DNA of 64,000 nt from an uncultured Erythrobacter sp. (GTDB lineage Bacteria > Pseudomonadota > Alphaproteobacteria > Sphingomonadales > Sphingomonadaceae): NCBI GenBank assembly GCA_947500645.1, contig CANMSD010000001.1:806001-870000 (forward strand). The letters are read 5' to 3'. The notes beneath the pieces were generated by a model. The model was given only the letters and a program-made list of their open reading frames with translations, did not search any database and was not told the DNA's origin. Of this stretch, positions 57,054-64,000 are shown one piece after another (position 1 is the stretch's first letter; the number at the start of each line of letters is the position of its first letter). The position numbers and the translations under genes were made by a program.

Positions 57054-58679
57054 CTAGGCACACAGCCCCTGTAGATACCAAGCAGGCGCCCCTCCCCGGC
57101 CATCATCGACGATGCCATTGCGATAGATCCAGTAGCGCTGGCCACCTGCATCCTCGATTTGGTAATAGTCACGCAGCCGCACATCTGAGCGCTCTCGCCA
57201 CCATTCCGGCGCTATCCGTTCAGGGCCTTCGACCCGCACGACGTCGCGCACTTTTCCGCGCCACCTGAAGCGCTGGGGATAGCCATCTGGCGAAGCATAA
57301 AGAACAGAAATTATTTCTGCTTTATCAAGTAACTTCAGAGGTCTCTTGTGAAGTTCTAACAGTTCTTGCGAAGCCATTTCTGGCTCCAGCGGAGTCTGCC
57401 ATCTCTGCGCGCGTTCGGGAATATGGCTGGCATGGGGAACCGGCCTGCGCACCGCATCCTTACCAAGGCGCACAGTCAGCCGGTCGAGGCACGCCGAAAG
57501 CGAAATACTATGCTGCTCAGCGGCAGCCTCAATATCATTTTGCTGCGTTCCCAGCGGCTCTGCCCAACTGGCGCGCAGCCGCACGATCTCAATCCCAAAG
57601 CCAGCATCAATATCCTCAAGCTTGTTGGTGAACAGTCGGGTGATATGCGCTGCATCACGGGTGGCTGCCGCCAGTTCGAGTTTGCGCACCAGAACCTCAC
57701 CATCGACCCTCCACATTCCCAATTCGAGCCGCCTTGCACCCTTGCCCTTACCCTCCAGCTCGCGGACCATATCCAGCGCCAGATCGCTCAACACCTGGTC
57801 TAGCAAGCTGTGATGACGGATCGGCTCCATCAGGCGGCGCTGCACCAGCGGCATGATCTGCGGGGTAACGGGCAACAATGGCTCGGGCACTTTACCCAGC
57901 AATTGATCGAGCCGGATCAGCGGATTGGCGGTAGGAGACTTGCTGCGAAAACGGCGCTTGAGCGCGTCGCGCCCGCCCTTTTCAGCGAAATCTGAATCTT
58001 GAAGAGACTGGCCTGAAGCAATGGCGGCCAGATCGCCCAGACACTTTAGCCCTAGCCTGCGCAGCACGGTGAGCACGTTCTGATCCAGTCGCAATGCCGC
58101 GACCGGCAGATCGACGAGTTGGCGCATGGCATCGCCCTGCCCCAGCAGGATCGCTTTATCAGCCCCGAAGTGCGCAAGTGCCCATGCAGCACCTGCAGTG
58201 GGTGAGATGGCAGCTCTCACAGCCAAATCGTGGGCCGCAAAGGTAGAGCATACATCGTCGAGCAGTCGCGCCTCTCCACCGAACAAATGCGCTACCGCCG
58301 TCACATCGACCAGCACGCCATCTGGTGGATCAAGAGCGCTCCACGGGCCCCAGCGCTGCGCCCATAAAGCAAGCTTTTCAAGGAAATCGAGATCGCCCGC
58401 AGGGTCCGAGAGCGCAACCTCTATTTGCGGGCAAAGCGTGCGCGCATCGGCCAGCATCATACCGGGAGCCGCCCCTGATGCACGTCCCAAGGCATTGACC
58501 GCATCGATACGCGGTCCATGCGCGGTCTCGGTGATCAGAGCAGTTGGCTTCGCATCCGCCCCCTCCCCGGGCGTAATGCCATTAGAGCGCCGCCAGCGAT
58601 CGACCGACAGTTGGGCGAACCAGATCGCCAAGATCCTGCGGCTTGGCGGCTCCTCTGGCACGCAAACGTCCTTCGTCAT
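57054..58679 (-). CDS. imuB: ImuB, Y-family polymerase-like mutasome protein
   Basis: 541-aa Y-family polymerase relative that bridges ImuA, DnaE2 and the beta clamp. It opens RRILAIWFAQLSVDRWRR and continues through palm/fingers-like LALWAQRWGPWSALDPPDGVLVDVTAVAHLFGGEARLL by position ~100-140. Catalytic acidic residues are partly lost, as expected of ImuB. C-terminal region has RDYYQIEDAGGQRYWIYRNG. The ATG at 58679 gives a 98-base overlap with imuA; a GTG at 58661 with AAGGA upstream is an alternative start. Confidence 0.93.
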   Translation of the reverse strand: MTKDVCVPEEPPSRRILAIWFAQLSVDRWRRSNGITPGEGADAKPTALITETAHGPRIDAVNALGRASGAAPGMMLADARTLCPQIEVALSDPAGDLDFLEKLALWAQRWGPWSALDPPDGVLVDVTAVAHLFGGEARLLDDVCSTFAAHDLAVRAAISPTAGAAWALAHFGADKAILLGQGDAMRQLVDLPVAALRLDQNVLTVLRRLGLKCLGDLAAIASGQSLQDSDFAEKGGRDALKRRFRSKSPTANPLIRLDQLLGKVPEPLLPVTPQIMPLVQRRLMEPIRHHSLLDQVLSDLALDMVRELEGKGKGARRLELGMWRVDGEVLVRKLELAAATRDAAHITRLFTNKLEDIDAGFGIEIVRLRASWAEPLGTQQNDIEAAAEQHSISLSACLDRLTVRLGKDAVRRPVPHASHIPERAQRWQTPLEPEMASQELLELHKRPLKLLDKAEIISVLYASPDGYPQRFRWRGKVRDVVRVEGPERIAPEWWRERSDVRLRDYYQIEDAGGQRYWIYRNGIVDDGRGGAPAWYLQGLCA

Positions 58680-59439
58680 TGTTCAAAATCCATTCTCCAG
58701 GGGGATGCGAGCGAGCGCGGAACAATTCCGCCCGCCAAGCCGGTTCTCCGGACGCATTTGCATTCCAGCAGGGCGGCGATGAAGAGGCAGCCTCCACCCG
58801 CCAGCGCATCCGCGCCGATGACAGGTCAGCACATGCATCGAGCCTTACCAGCCAAAGCGGTACGCCATGCTTTTCCGCTGCCAGGCTGAGCCGACGCGAT
58901 GCGGTGAAGTCGAGACTGCGCGGATTGCCCGCCAGCTCTCCCATGACGAAGGCGAGATCACAGCACTTGAGCCCCTCCTCCAGCGCGAAAAGGGTATCTT
59001 GCGCGTTCTTGGCCGCGACATGGATAACGCGGTGACGCAAATGAGGCGGTAGGCCATGGTGATAAGGTCGCCCGGTCAGTCGTATCGCCTCCTTATCCTG
59101 CACCCAAAGGATCTGACGTCGATCCTCCACTTCAGCCAAGGGATCACTCTGCCGCTCCTTCTCCTGTGAGGCCAAGGCATCGCAGGCCAGCGCAAGCGCT
59201 ACACCCGCTCCGCTCGCATCCTGACCGCTGGCGAACACTTCGCTGTGTGACGGACCTTTGCCCGCCGCCGTCGCCAGGCCGGGTCGCCAACGCATTTCTC
59301 GCGCCTTTGATTGTTCAAGGATATCGCTGGCTGTGAACCCACACACAGGCTCCTCTCCCGATACATGATCCATGTCTGGATCAGATAAAGGAAAGTGCTG
59401 GAGGCGCCTGGCCTGAGAAGGTTTGAACGTTTCTGACAT
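58582..59439 (-). CDS. imuA: ImuA, RecA-like mutasome protein
   Basis: 285-aa ImuA-type protein of SOS mutagenesis. It has HSEVFASGQDASGAGVALALAC, ILWVQDKEAIRLTGRPYHHGLP, ALEEGLKCCDLAFVMGEL and TASRRLSLAAEKHGVPLWLVRLDA, which follow the RecA-fold layout without a proper Walker A. The ATG at 59439 lies 43 bases after the SOS box; a TTG 12 bases earlier is less likely. Operon with imuB, with extensive overlap. Confidence 0.92.
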   Translation of the reverse strand: MSETFKPSQARRLQHFPLSDPDMDHVSGEEPVCGFTASDILEQSKAREMRWRPGLATAAGKGPSHSEVFASGQDASGAGVALALACDALASQEKERQSDPLAEVEDRRQILWVQDKEAIRLTGRPYHHGLPPHLRHRVIHVAAKNAQDTLFALEEGLKCCDLAFVMGELAGNPRSLDFTASRRLSLAAEKHGVPLWLVRLDACADLSSARMRWRVEAASSSPPCWNANASGEPAWRAELFRARSHPPGEWILNNDEGRLRARGAAKPQDLGDLVRPTVGRSLAAL

Positions 59440-59481
59440 AGTGGAACACAAGTGAACGTGAATCGTCCTGACGACTCATAT

Positions 59482-59496
59482 GTTCTTATTATGTTC
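59482..59496. promoter_or_regulatory. LexA (SOS) box of imuA-imuB
   Basis: GTTC-TTATTAT-GTTC (GAAC-N7-GAAC towards imuA). Same spacing and AT-rich centre as the box at 55663. The divergent stress-protein gene starts 124 bases on the other side. Confidence 0.82.
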
Positions 59497-59619
59497 CACT
59501 ATGTAGCGATTCGCAATTCATTTCGCAGTTCGTCCCTACTGAGCCTCGCCTCAACACACTCACCGGAACGAAAACGCCGTAAAATCATGTATTTTACAGA
59601 TACTAAGGAGATCAACTCA

Positions 59620-60102
59620 ATGAACTTTCGCCAAGGCGACAGCAACGAACTCAAATCGAAATTCTGGAATGCACTGGCCGACTCGCCCTTCGTGTTCCTC
59701 CGGCGCGATGCGGATCCCGACACGGCGGTGCCGATGACCGCACAACTGGACAAGGACGCAGACAGCGCCGTCTGGTTTTTCACCACGAAGTCTAGTGACT
59801 TTGCTAAGTTGGGCGAAGCAACCGCAACCTTCCAAGGCAAGGATCACGACGTATTTGCCCGCTTTAGGGGTAAGCTCGAGATCGAAGAAGATCAGGGCAG
59901 GTTCGAACAGTTCTGGAACAACTTTGTGAAGGCCTGGTATGATGGCGGCAAAGACGATCCAGACATCCTGTTCCTACGCATGGATTTAGCCGACGCTGAG
60001 ATATGGAGTGGTGAACTGGGTGCACTCACCACCGCCAAGATGATGATGGGCATGGATGTGCGCGGCGATGTGCAAGAAAAGCGCCTCGAAACGACGCTCT
60101 AA
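59620..60102 (+). CDS. General stress protein, pyridoxamine-5'-phosphate-oxidase-like
   Basis: 160-aa FMN-binding split-barrel protein of the GSP26/YdaG type. Segments: ELKSKFWNALADSPFVFL, DADSAVWFFTTKSSDFAKLG, ATFQGKDHDVFARFRGKLEIEED and LRMDLADAEIWSG. Such proteins bind flavin and are stress-induced; the reaction is unknown. AAGGAG lies 9 bases before ATG 59620, and the longer upstream frame runs through the imuA promoter. Confidence 0.85.
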   Translation: MNFRQGDSNELKSKFWNALADSPFVFLRRDADPDTAVPMTAQLDKDADSAVWFFTTKSSDFAKLGEATATFQGKDHDVFARFRGKLEIEEDQGRFEQFWNNFVKAWYDGGKDDPDILFLRMDLADAEIWSGELGALTTAKMMMGMDVRGDVQEKRLETTL

Positions 60103-60125
60103 TGATCATAACCCATAAGGATTGC

Positions 60126-60161
60126 AAAAAAGGGCCGCTCTACTGGAGCGGCCCTTTTTTT
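60126..60161. terminator. Bidirectional rho-independent terminator
   Basis: GGGCCGCTC (60132-60140), loop TACTG, GAGCGGCCC (60146-60154), flanked by an A-run on the left and a T-run on the right. It serves the stress-protein gene and the convergent transporter. Confidence 0.95.
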
Positions 60162-60169
60162 GCGTTAGA

Positions 60170-61570
60170 TCAGCCGAACAGTCCGAACAGCAGGATAACC
60201 AACAGCGCAATCGGACAAACAAACCGCACCAACGCCCGCCAAGTTTGGTGCAGCGCCCCATCAAGACCGTTCTCGTCATCGATCAACCGCGCATCGGCAA
60301 TCCAGCCGACAAAGATACAGGTCAGGATCGCACCAATCGGCATGAACAGCTTGGCCGTCACCCCATCGAGAGTGTCAAAGAAGTTGGTCTCGGCAAACAG
60401 TGGGATAAAGCCCAGCGGGTAGAATTCAGCCATGTCGTTGAACGACAGCGATGAGAGCACGCCCAGCACCGCCGCGCCGCCGCCAACAATCAACGTCGCA
60501 ACCATGCGCGGCATCTTGAACTTCTCAAACACATAAGCCGTTGGCGCCTCAAGCAGAGAGACGGAACTGGTCAGAGCCGCAAAGAAGATCATTATGAAGA
60601 AAAGCAGACCGATCAGCGAGCCAAACGGCATCGCCTGAAATGCAACAGGCAGCGAGGCAAACATCAGGCCCGGGCCCGCACTTGCAGACAATCCGGCGGC
60701 AAACACAATCGGGAAAATCGCCAGACCTGCCAACATGGCGACACCTGTATCAGCGGTCGCGATAATACCCGAAGTATGCCCCAGATTGGTGTCGCGATTG
60801 GCATAAGCGCCATAGGTCATCATGCCCGCCACGCCGAGCGATAGCGAGAAGAACGCCTGCCCCACCGCAGCCAGCATCACTTCACCAGTGAGTTTCGAGA
60901 AATCGAAGGTGAAGAGATAGCTCACCGCCTCGCCAAAATTACCGGTAAACGCGCCATAGATGGTGATACCCAGGAACAGCACGAAGAACAGCGGCATCAA
61001 GTAGACAGCGACCCACTCAATCCCGCTCGATACACCGCGCGCAACGAAGAACATCGTCACCGCCAGAAAGCCGAGATTGAGCCCGATCATCAGGTTGCCA
61101 TTGCCGAACAGTCCGGGCAGCAATCCTTCAACATCGCCTGCCGCGCGGCCCTCAAAAGCGCCTCCGGTCAGTCCGGTCTGAAACAGATCTCCTGCAAAAA
61201 CGCCAACATAATACAGCACCCAACCGCCAACGACGCAGTAGAAACTGAGGATCAGGAAGGCGGCAAACACGCCCATTGAGGCGAGAATACTCCACCCCTC
61301 AGACGCATTCGAATCGCGAGCAACCCTGCGCACGCTCTCCGGCGCATTGGCCTGTCCATGACGACCAATAAGCACTTCGGAAAGCAGTACCGGCAGACCG
61401 ATCAGCAGCACGCAGAAGATGTAAAACAGTACGAAAGCGCCGCCGCCATTCTCCCCAGCCTCCGCCGGGAACCGCCACATATTGCCCAGCCCGACGGCCG
61501 AACCCACTGCGGCAAGTATAAAGGCACTGCGCGACGACCAGTTTTCGTGGCCCGAACCTGTTGCTGCCAT
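60170..61570 (-). CDS. Sodium-dependent transporter, NSS/SLC6 family
   Basis: 466-aa membrane protein with about 12 helices. The helix-1 signature FILAAVGSAVGLGNMWRFP is clear and carries the sodium and substrate sites, followed by GGGAFVLFYIFCVLLIGLPVLLSEVLIGRHG by position ~38-70 and, in helix 6-8, FFSLSLGVAGMMTYGAY. Bacterial homologues (MhsT/LeuT/TnaT) import amino acids with sodium; the precise substrate is not predictable. Single gene with terminator. Confidence 0.93.
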   Translation of the reverse strand: MAATGSGHENWSSRSAFILAAVGSAVGLGNMWRFPAEAGENGGGAFVLFYIFCVLLIGLPVLLSEVLIGRHGQANAPESVRRVARDSNASEGWSILASMGVFAAFLILSFYCVVGGWVLYYVGVFAGDLFQTGLTGGAFEGRAAGDVEGLLPGLFGNGNLMIGLNLGFLAVTMFFVARGVSSGIEWVAVYLMPLFFVLFLGITIYGAFTGNFGEAVSYLFTFDFSKLTGEVMLAAVGQAFFSLSLGVAGMMTYGAYANRDTNLGHTSGIIATADTGVAMLAGLAIFPIVFAAGLSASAGPGLMFASLPVAFQAMPFGSLIGLLFFIMIFFAALTSSVSLLEAPTAYVFEKFKMPRMVATLIVGGGAAVLGVLSSLSFNDMAEFYPLGFIPLFAETNFFDTLDGVTAKLFMPIGAILTCIFVGWIADARLIDDENGLDGALHQTWRALVRFVCPIALLVILLFGLFG

Positions 61571-61704
61571 GATTGAATTTGTATCCCTTTAGCACGCGTC
61601 CCCCGACGCGCCGTTATGTTCTTTCAGCACTCTGCAATGAAACTGCGCCCGCGCCAAGTGTCTTGCTTTGCCTTTATCCCGCACGGTCGCTAAATGCCGC
61701 TCCC

Positions 61705-62577
61705 ATGTCGACCACTTTCCAGCTCGATACGAGCACCAGCCGCGCGAACCCCACTCCGCGTCCTCGCAAACGCCTAACAGTGCCGCGCATTCGCGATCAC
61801 AAGAGGGATGGCGAGACCAAAGAACCGCTGGTTATGCTGACCGCCTACACTGCGCGGCAAGCGCAACTGCTCGATGCGCATTGCGACCTGCTGCTGGTAG
61901 GGGATTCGCTGGGTCAGGTGATCTACGGGCTCGATTCCACACTGCCAGTCACACCCGAAATGATGATCGCACATGGGGCAGCGGTCGTTCGCGGTAGCTA
62001 TCACAGCGTTGTCGTGGTCGATATGCCGTTCGGAGCCTATGAGGGTTCGAAAGAACAGGCATTCGACACGGCCAGCCGGATCATGGCTGAGACAGGCTGC
62101 GCTGCGGTAAAACTCGAAGGCGGAGAGGCGATGGCGGAAACGGTCGCTTTCCTGACCAATCGCGGGATACCGGTGATGGGCCATGTCGGGCTGACCCCGC
62201 AGGCGGTGAACGTGCTGGGCGGCTATGCGGCGCGCGGTCGCAGTCAGCAGGAGCATGACAAGATCATCGCCGACGGGCAGGCATTGGAGCAGGCCGGAGC
62301 TTTCTCGATCGTGGTCGAAGGGGTGATCGAACCGATTGCCATCGCTCTGACCAAAACGCTCGAAATCCCGGTCATAGGCATTGGCGCGTCTGCTCAATGC
62401 GATGGCCAGGTGCTGGTCACCGAGGATATGCTCGGCATGTTTGAGCGCGTGCCGCGCTTCGTCAAACGCTACGAGAATATCGCGGAAGTGATCGACAAGA
62501 CGGTTGCGACCTATGCCGAGGAAGTGCGCGCACGCAGCTTCCCTAGCGAAGAGCAGACTTACCAACCAAAAAAATAG
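61705..62577 (+). CDS. panB: 3-methyl-2-oxobutanoate hydroxymethyltransferase
   Basis: 290-aa enzyme for the first step of pantothenate synthesis, using methylene-THF and the valine precursor 2-oxoisovalerate. Core motifs: [30 protein letters not shown] (metal Asp), [31 protein letters not shown] and the catalytic Glu in FSIVVEGV, then [19 protein letters not shown] at 61705 fits the family; the extension upstream is intergenic. panC is not adjacent. Confidence 0.96.
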   Translation: MSTTFQLDTSTSRANPTPRPRKRLTVPRIRDHKRDGETKEPLVMLTAYTARQAQLLDAHCDLLLVGDSLGQVIYGLDSTLPVTPEMMIAHGAAVVRGSYHSVVVVDMPFGAYEGSKEQAFDTASRIMAETGCAAVKLEGGEAMAETVAFLTNRGIPVMGHVGLTPQAVNVLGGYAARGRSQQEHDKIIADGQALEQAGAFSIVVEGVIEPIAIALTKTLEIPVIGIGASAQCDGQVLVTEDMLGMFERVPRFVKRYENIAEVIDKTVATYAEEVRARSFPSEEQTYQPKK

Positions 62578-62621
62578 GGGTCAGCCACACGCTGAGCCAC
62601 ACAAAACGGGGCCGTTTTCCG

Positions 62622-63698
62622 ATGCAAACGCTGATGCAATATTACAAGTTTTCGCTCGCCTTTACAGCGCTCTGCTTCGGCTTGGCGGTCTGGTATGGCT
62701 GGGCGAGCACCGGTTCGGTCACTGCGACACTCGGCATCTTGTGGATCGTGATCGTGCTCTCGATCCTCGAAGTGTCGCTGAGCTTCGACAATGCGGTCGT
62801 GAATGCGACCGTGCTGCGCGATATGGACCCGGTGTGGCAGCAACGCTTCCTCACCATCGGCATCCTGATCGCGGTCTTCGGAATGCGGATTGTCTTTCCC
62901 ATCGCCATTGTCTCGATCGCAGCTAGCGTCGGTCCTTGGGAAGCGGTCGAGCTCTCGCTCAACGACCCTCAAGAATATGAACGCATCGTATCGGGCGCGC
63001 ATATCGGGATCGCCGGATTTGGCGGCGCTTTTCTGGCCATGGTCGGGCTCACCTTCTTCTTCGACCACGACAAGGATGTGCACTGGATCGGTTCGATCGA
63101 GCGGACGATCAACAAATTCTCAACCGTGCCGGCGGTCGAGATCGGGCTCGTCCTGACTCTCGTCTACTTTGTATCGACACTCCTCTCGGAAGCCGATGCA
63201 ATGACCTTCCTCACTGCAGCGATCCTGGGCCTCATCACCTTTATCGGTGTCCATGCGCTTGGCGCGATTATCGAGCAACGCGAGGCTCGCAAGAAGGCTG
63301 CTGGCGAGATCGTGCGGTCGGGGCTTGGCGGGTTCCTTTATCTGGAAGTTCTCGACGCGAGCTTCAGCTTTGACGGCGTGATCGGAGCTTTCGCGCTGTC
63401 GAACAACATGGTCATCATCGCGCTTGGCCTTTCGGTCGGCGCGATGTTCGTGCGTTCGATGACGATCCATCTGGTGCGCACCGGCACGCTCGCACAATAT
63501 CGCTATCTCGAACATGGTGCATTCTGGGCAATCATCGTGCTCGGTGTGATCATGCTGGTGTCAGCCCGCTATCATATTCCCGAGACCATCACCGGCCTGA
63601 TCGGAGCGGTGCTGATCGGACTGTCGCTGTGGTGGTCGATCCGTCACAATCGCAGCGAGCGTACCGCTACTGAGGGGAATGTGCAGCCAGCCGACTAG
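62622..63698 (+). CDS. DUF475 (TerC-like) membrane protein
   Basis: 358-aa protein with about nine membrane helices. ILEVSLSFDNAVVNATVLRDM and, in the second half, LEVLDASFSFDGVIGAFALSNN are the duplicated acidic membrane motifs of DUF475, related to TerC metal-ion exporters. A long loop (residues ~105-160) is rich in His/Asp near DHDKDVHW. Possibly metal or tellurite-related transport; unproven. Its end overlaps the convergent gene by about 32 bases. Confidence 0.88.
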   Translation: MQTLMQYYKFSLAFTALCFGLAVWYGWASTGSVTATLGILWIVIVLSILEVSLSFDNAVVNATVLRDMDPVWQQRFLTIGILIAVFGMRIVFPIAIVSIAASVGPWEAVELSLNDPQEYERIVSGAHIGIAGFGGAFLAMVGLTFFFDHDKDVHWIGSIERTINKFSTVPAVEIGLVLTLVYFVSTLLSEADAMTFLTAAILGLITFIGVHALGAIIEQREARKKAAGEIVRSGLGGFLYLEVLDASFSFDGVIGAFALSNNMVIIALGLSVGAMFVRSMTIHLVRTGTLAQYRYLEHGAFWAIIVLGVIMLVSARYHIPETITGLIGAVLIGLSLWWSIRHNRSERTATEGNVQPAD

Positions 63699-64000
63699 CG
63701 AGCGGCGCAGCCCATACCAACTGCAAGAGGTGGTAGAGCAGCAGCGGAGCAATGACGAAACCTGCTGCGCTCGGCGGGAACAGGATTGCGGCCAGCGGTG
63801 CACCGATGGCCACGCTCTTTTGCGCACCAGCGAAGAGGAAAGCGATCCTGTCCGCGCGGGAATAGCCGAACAAGCCTCCAGTCAGCCACGCCCCGCCCGT
63901 TCCCACGATGAGAAACGCCACTACCAGCCCCAGGAGCGCCGCCCAAGCTGTGATGTCGAACATGGTCGCAAGACCCTGCTCCACGGCGCCTGAAAAGGCG
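63667..64000 (-). CDS. Bile acid:sodium symporter-like protein (5' truncated by window)
   Basis: C-terminal ~110 residues of a polytopic membrane protein; the frame is open to the window edge (SGAVEQGLATMFDITAW). The segment FAGAQKSVAIGAPLAAILFPP with LLLYHLLQLVWAAPLASRLA matches the SBF_like (PF13593, YfeH/putative sodium-dependent transporter) family. The GTG at 63984 is internal, not the start. Convergent with DUF475 gene. Confidence 0.82.
   Translation of the reverse strand, partial: AFSGAVEQGLATMFDITAWAALLGLVVAFLIVGTGGAWLTGGLFGYSRADRIAFLFAGAQKSVAIGAPLAAILFPPSAAGFVIAPLLLYHLLQLVWAAPLASRLAAHSPQ

Noticed and set aside
59444..59457. GAAC-N6-GAAC close to imuA as a second SOS box
   Set aside because: Spacing is 6, not 7; the box at 59482 fits exactly.

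Overview
The window is a 64 kb stretch of GC-rich chromosomal DNA. Gene content points to an alphaproteobacterium of the order Sphingomonadales, most likely Erythrobacteraceae. The reasons are the imuA/imuB/dnaE2 mutasome with GAAC-N7-GAAC SOS boxes, Coq4-type ubiquinone proteins, a phoR-pstCAB-phoU-phoB order, and sphingomonad-like repeats. No phage, transposon or CRISPR array is visible. Most of the window is core metabolism, with a few accessory patches.

Layout. 0-6.6 kb: rpiB (cut by the window edge), glyA, nrdR, trmJ, rpsD, a quinone reductase, chorismate mutase and tgt. 6.7-13.3 kb: a long minus-strand run, xseB-ispA-lipoprotein-coaD-PPIase-queA-ABC exporter, with tgt and queA giving two steps of queuosine tRNA modification. 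13.3-18.8 kb: small membrane proteins, purL (its 3' fifth looks foreign in codon use), a REP-like repeat and an MFS pump. 18.7-21.4 kb: two Coq4 paralogues around a nitroreductase, sharing a sequence motif upstream. 21.4-26.8 kb: serB, miaA and ilvB-ilvN-ilvC.

26.8-32.2 kb is an accessory patch between ilvC and leuA. It holds an exported YHS-domain protein, a Cys-rich protein made of nine AANPC repeats, a conserved unknown, a membrane-anchored JAMM-like protein (DUF4329), an FMN-dependent lactate dehydrogenase, two I78-inhibitor-like lipoproteins and a second YHS lipoprotein. Strong hairpins sit before and between the genes of its minus-strand part. leuA follows, preceded by what looks like an undescribed leucine leader peptide (Leu codons CTA CTA CGA CTT) with a 10-bp long-range pairing, that is, a candidate attenuator.

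34.2-42.3 kb: a soluble chemoreceptor, an amidohydrolase, nitronate monooxygenase, an AHH-nuclease-like protein, a flavodoxin-like protein, recJ and tRNA-Glu. 42.4-48.7 kb: the phosphate regulon phoR / pstC-pstA-pstB-phoU-phoB with a Pho box overlapping the end of phoR; pstS is not here. 48.7-59.4 kb: an SOS repair island made of two LexA-box units, (1) radical SAM protein - DUF4130/UdgX fusion - dnaE2 and (2) imuA - imuB. The rest is a stress protein, an NSS-family transporter, panB, a DUF475 membrane protein and the 3' part of a bile-acid:sodium-symporter-like gene.

The best candidates for something undescribed are the YHS/AANPC locus with its structured RNAs, the leu leader, the shared motif of the two coq4 genes, and the mosaic purL.
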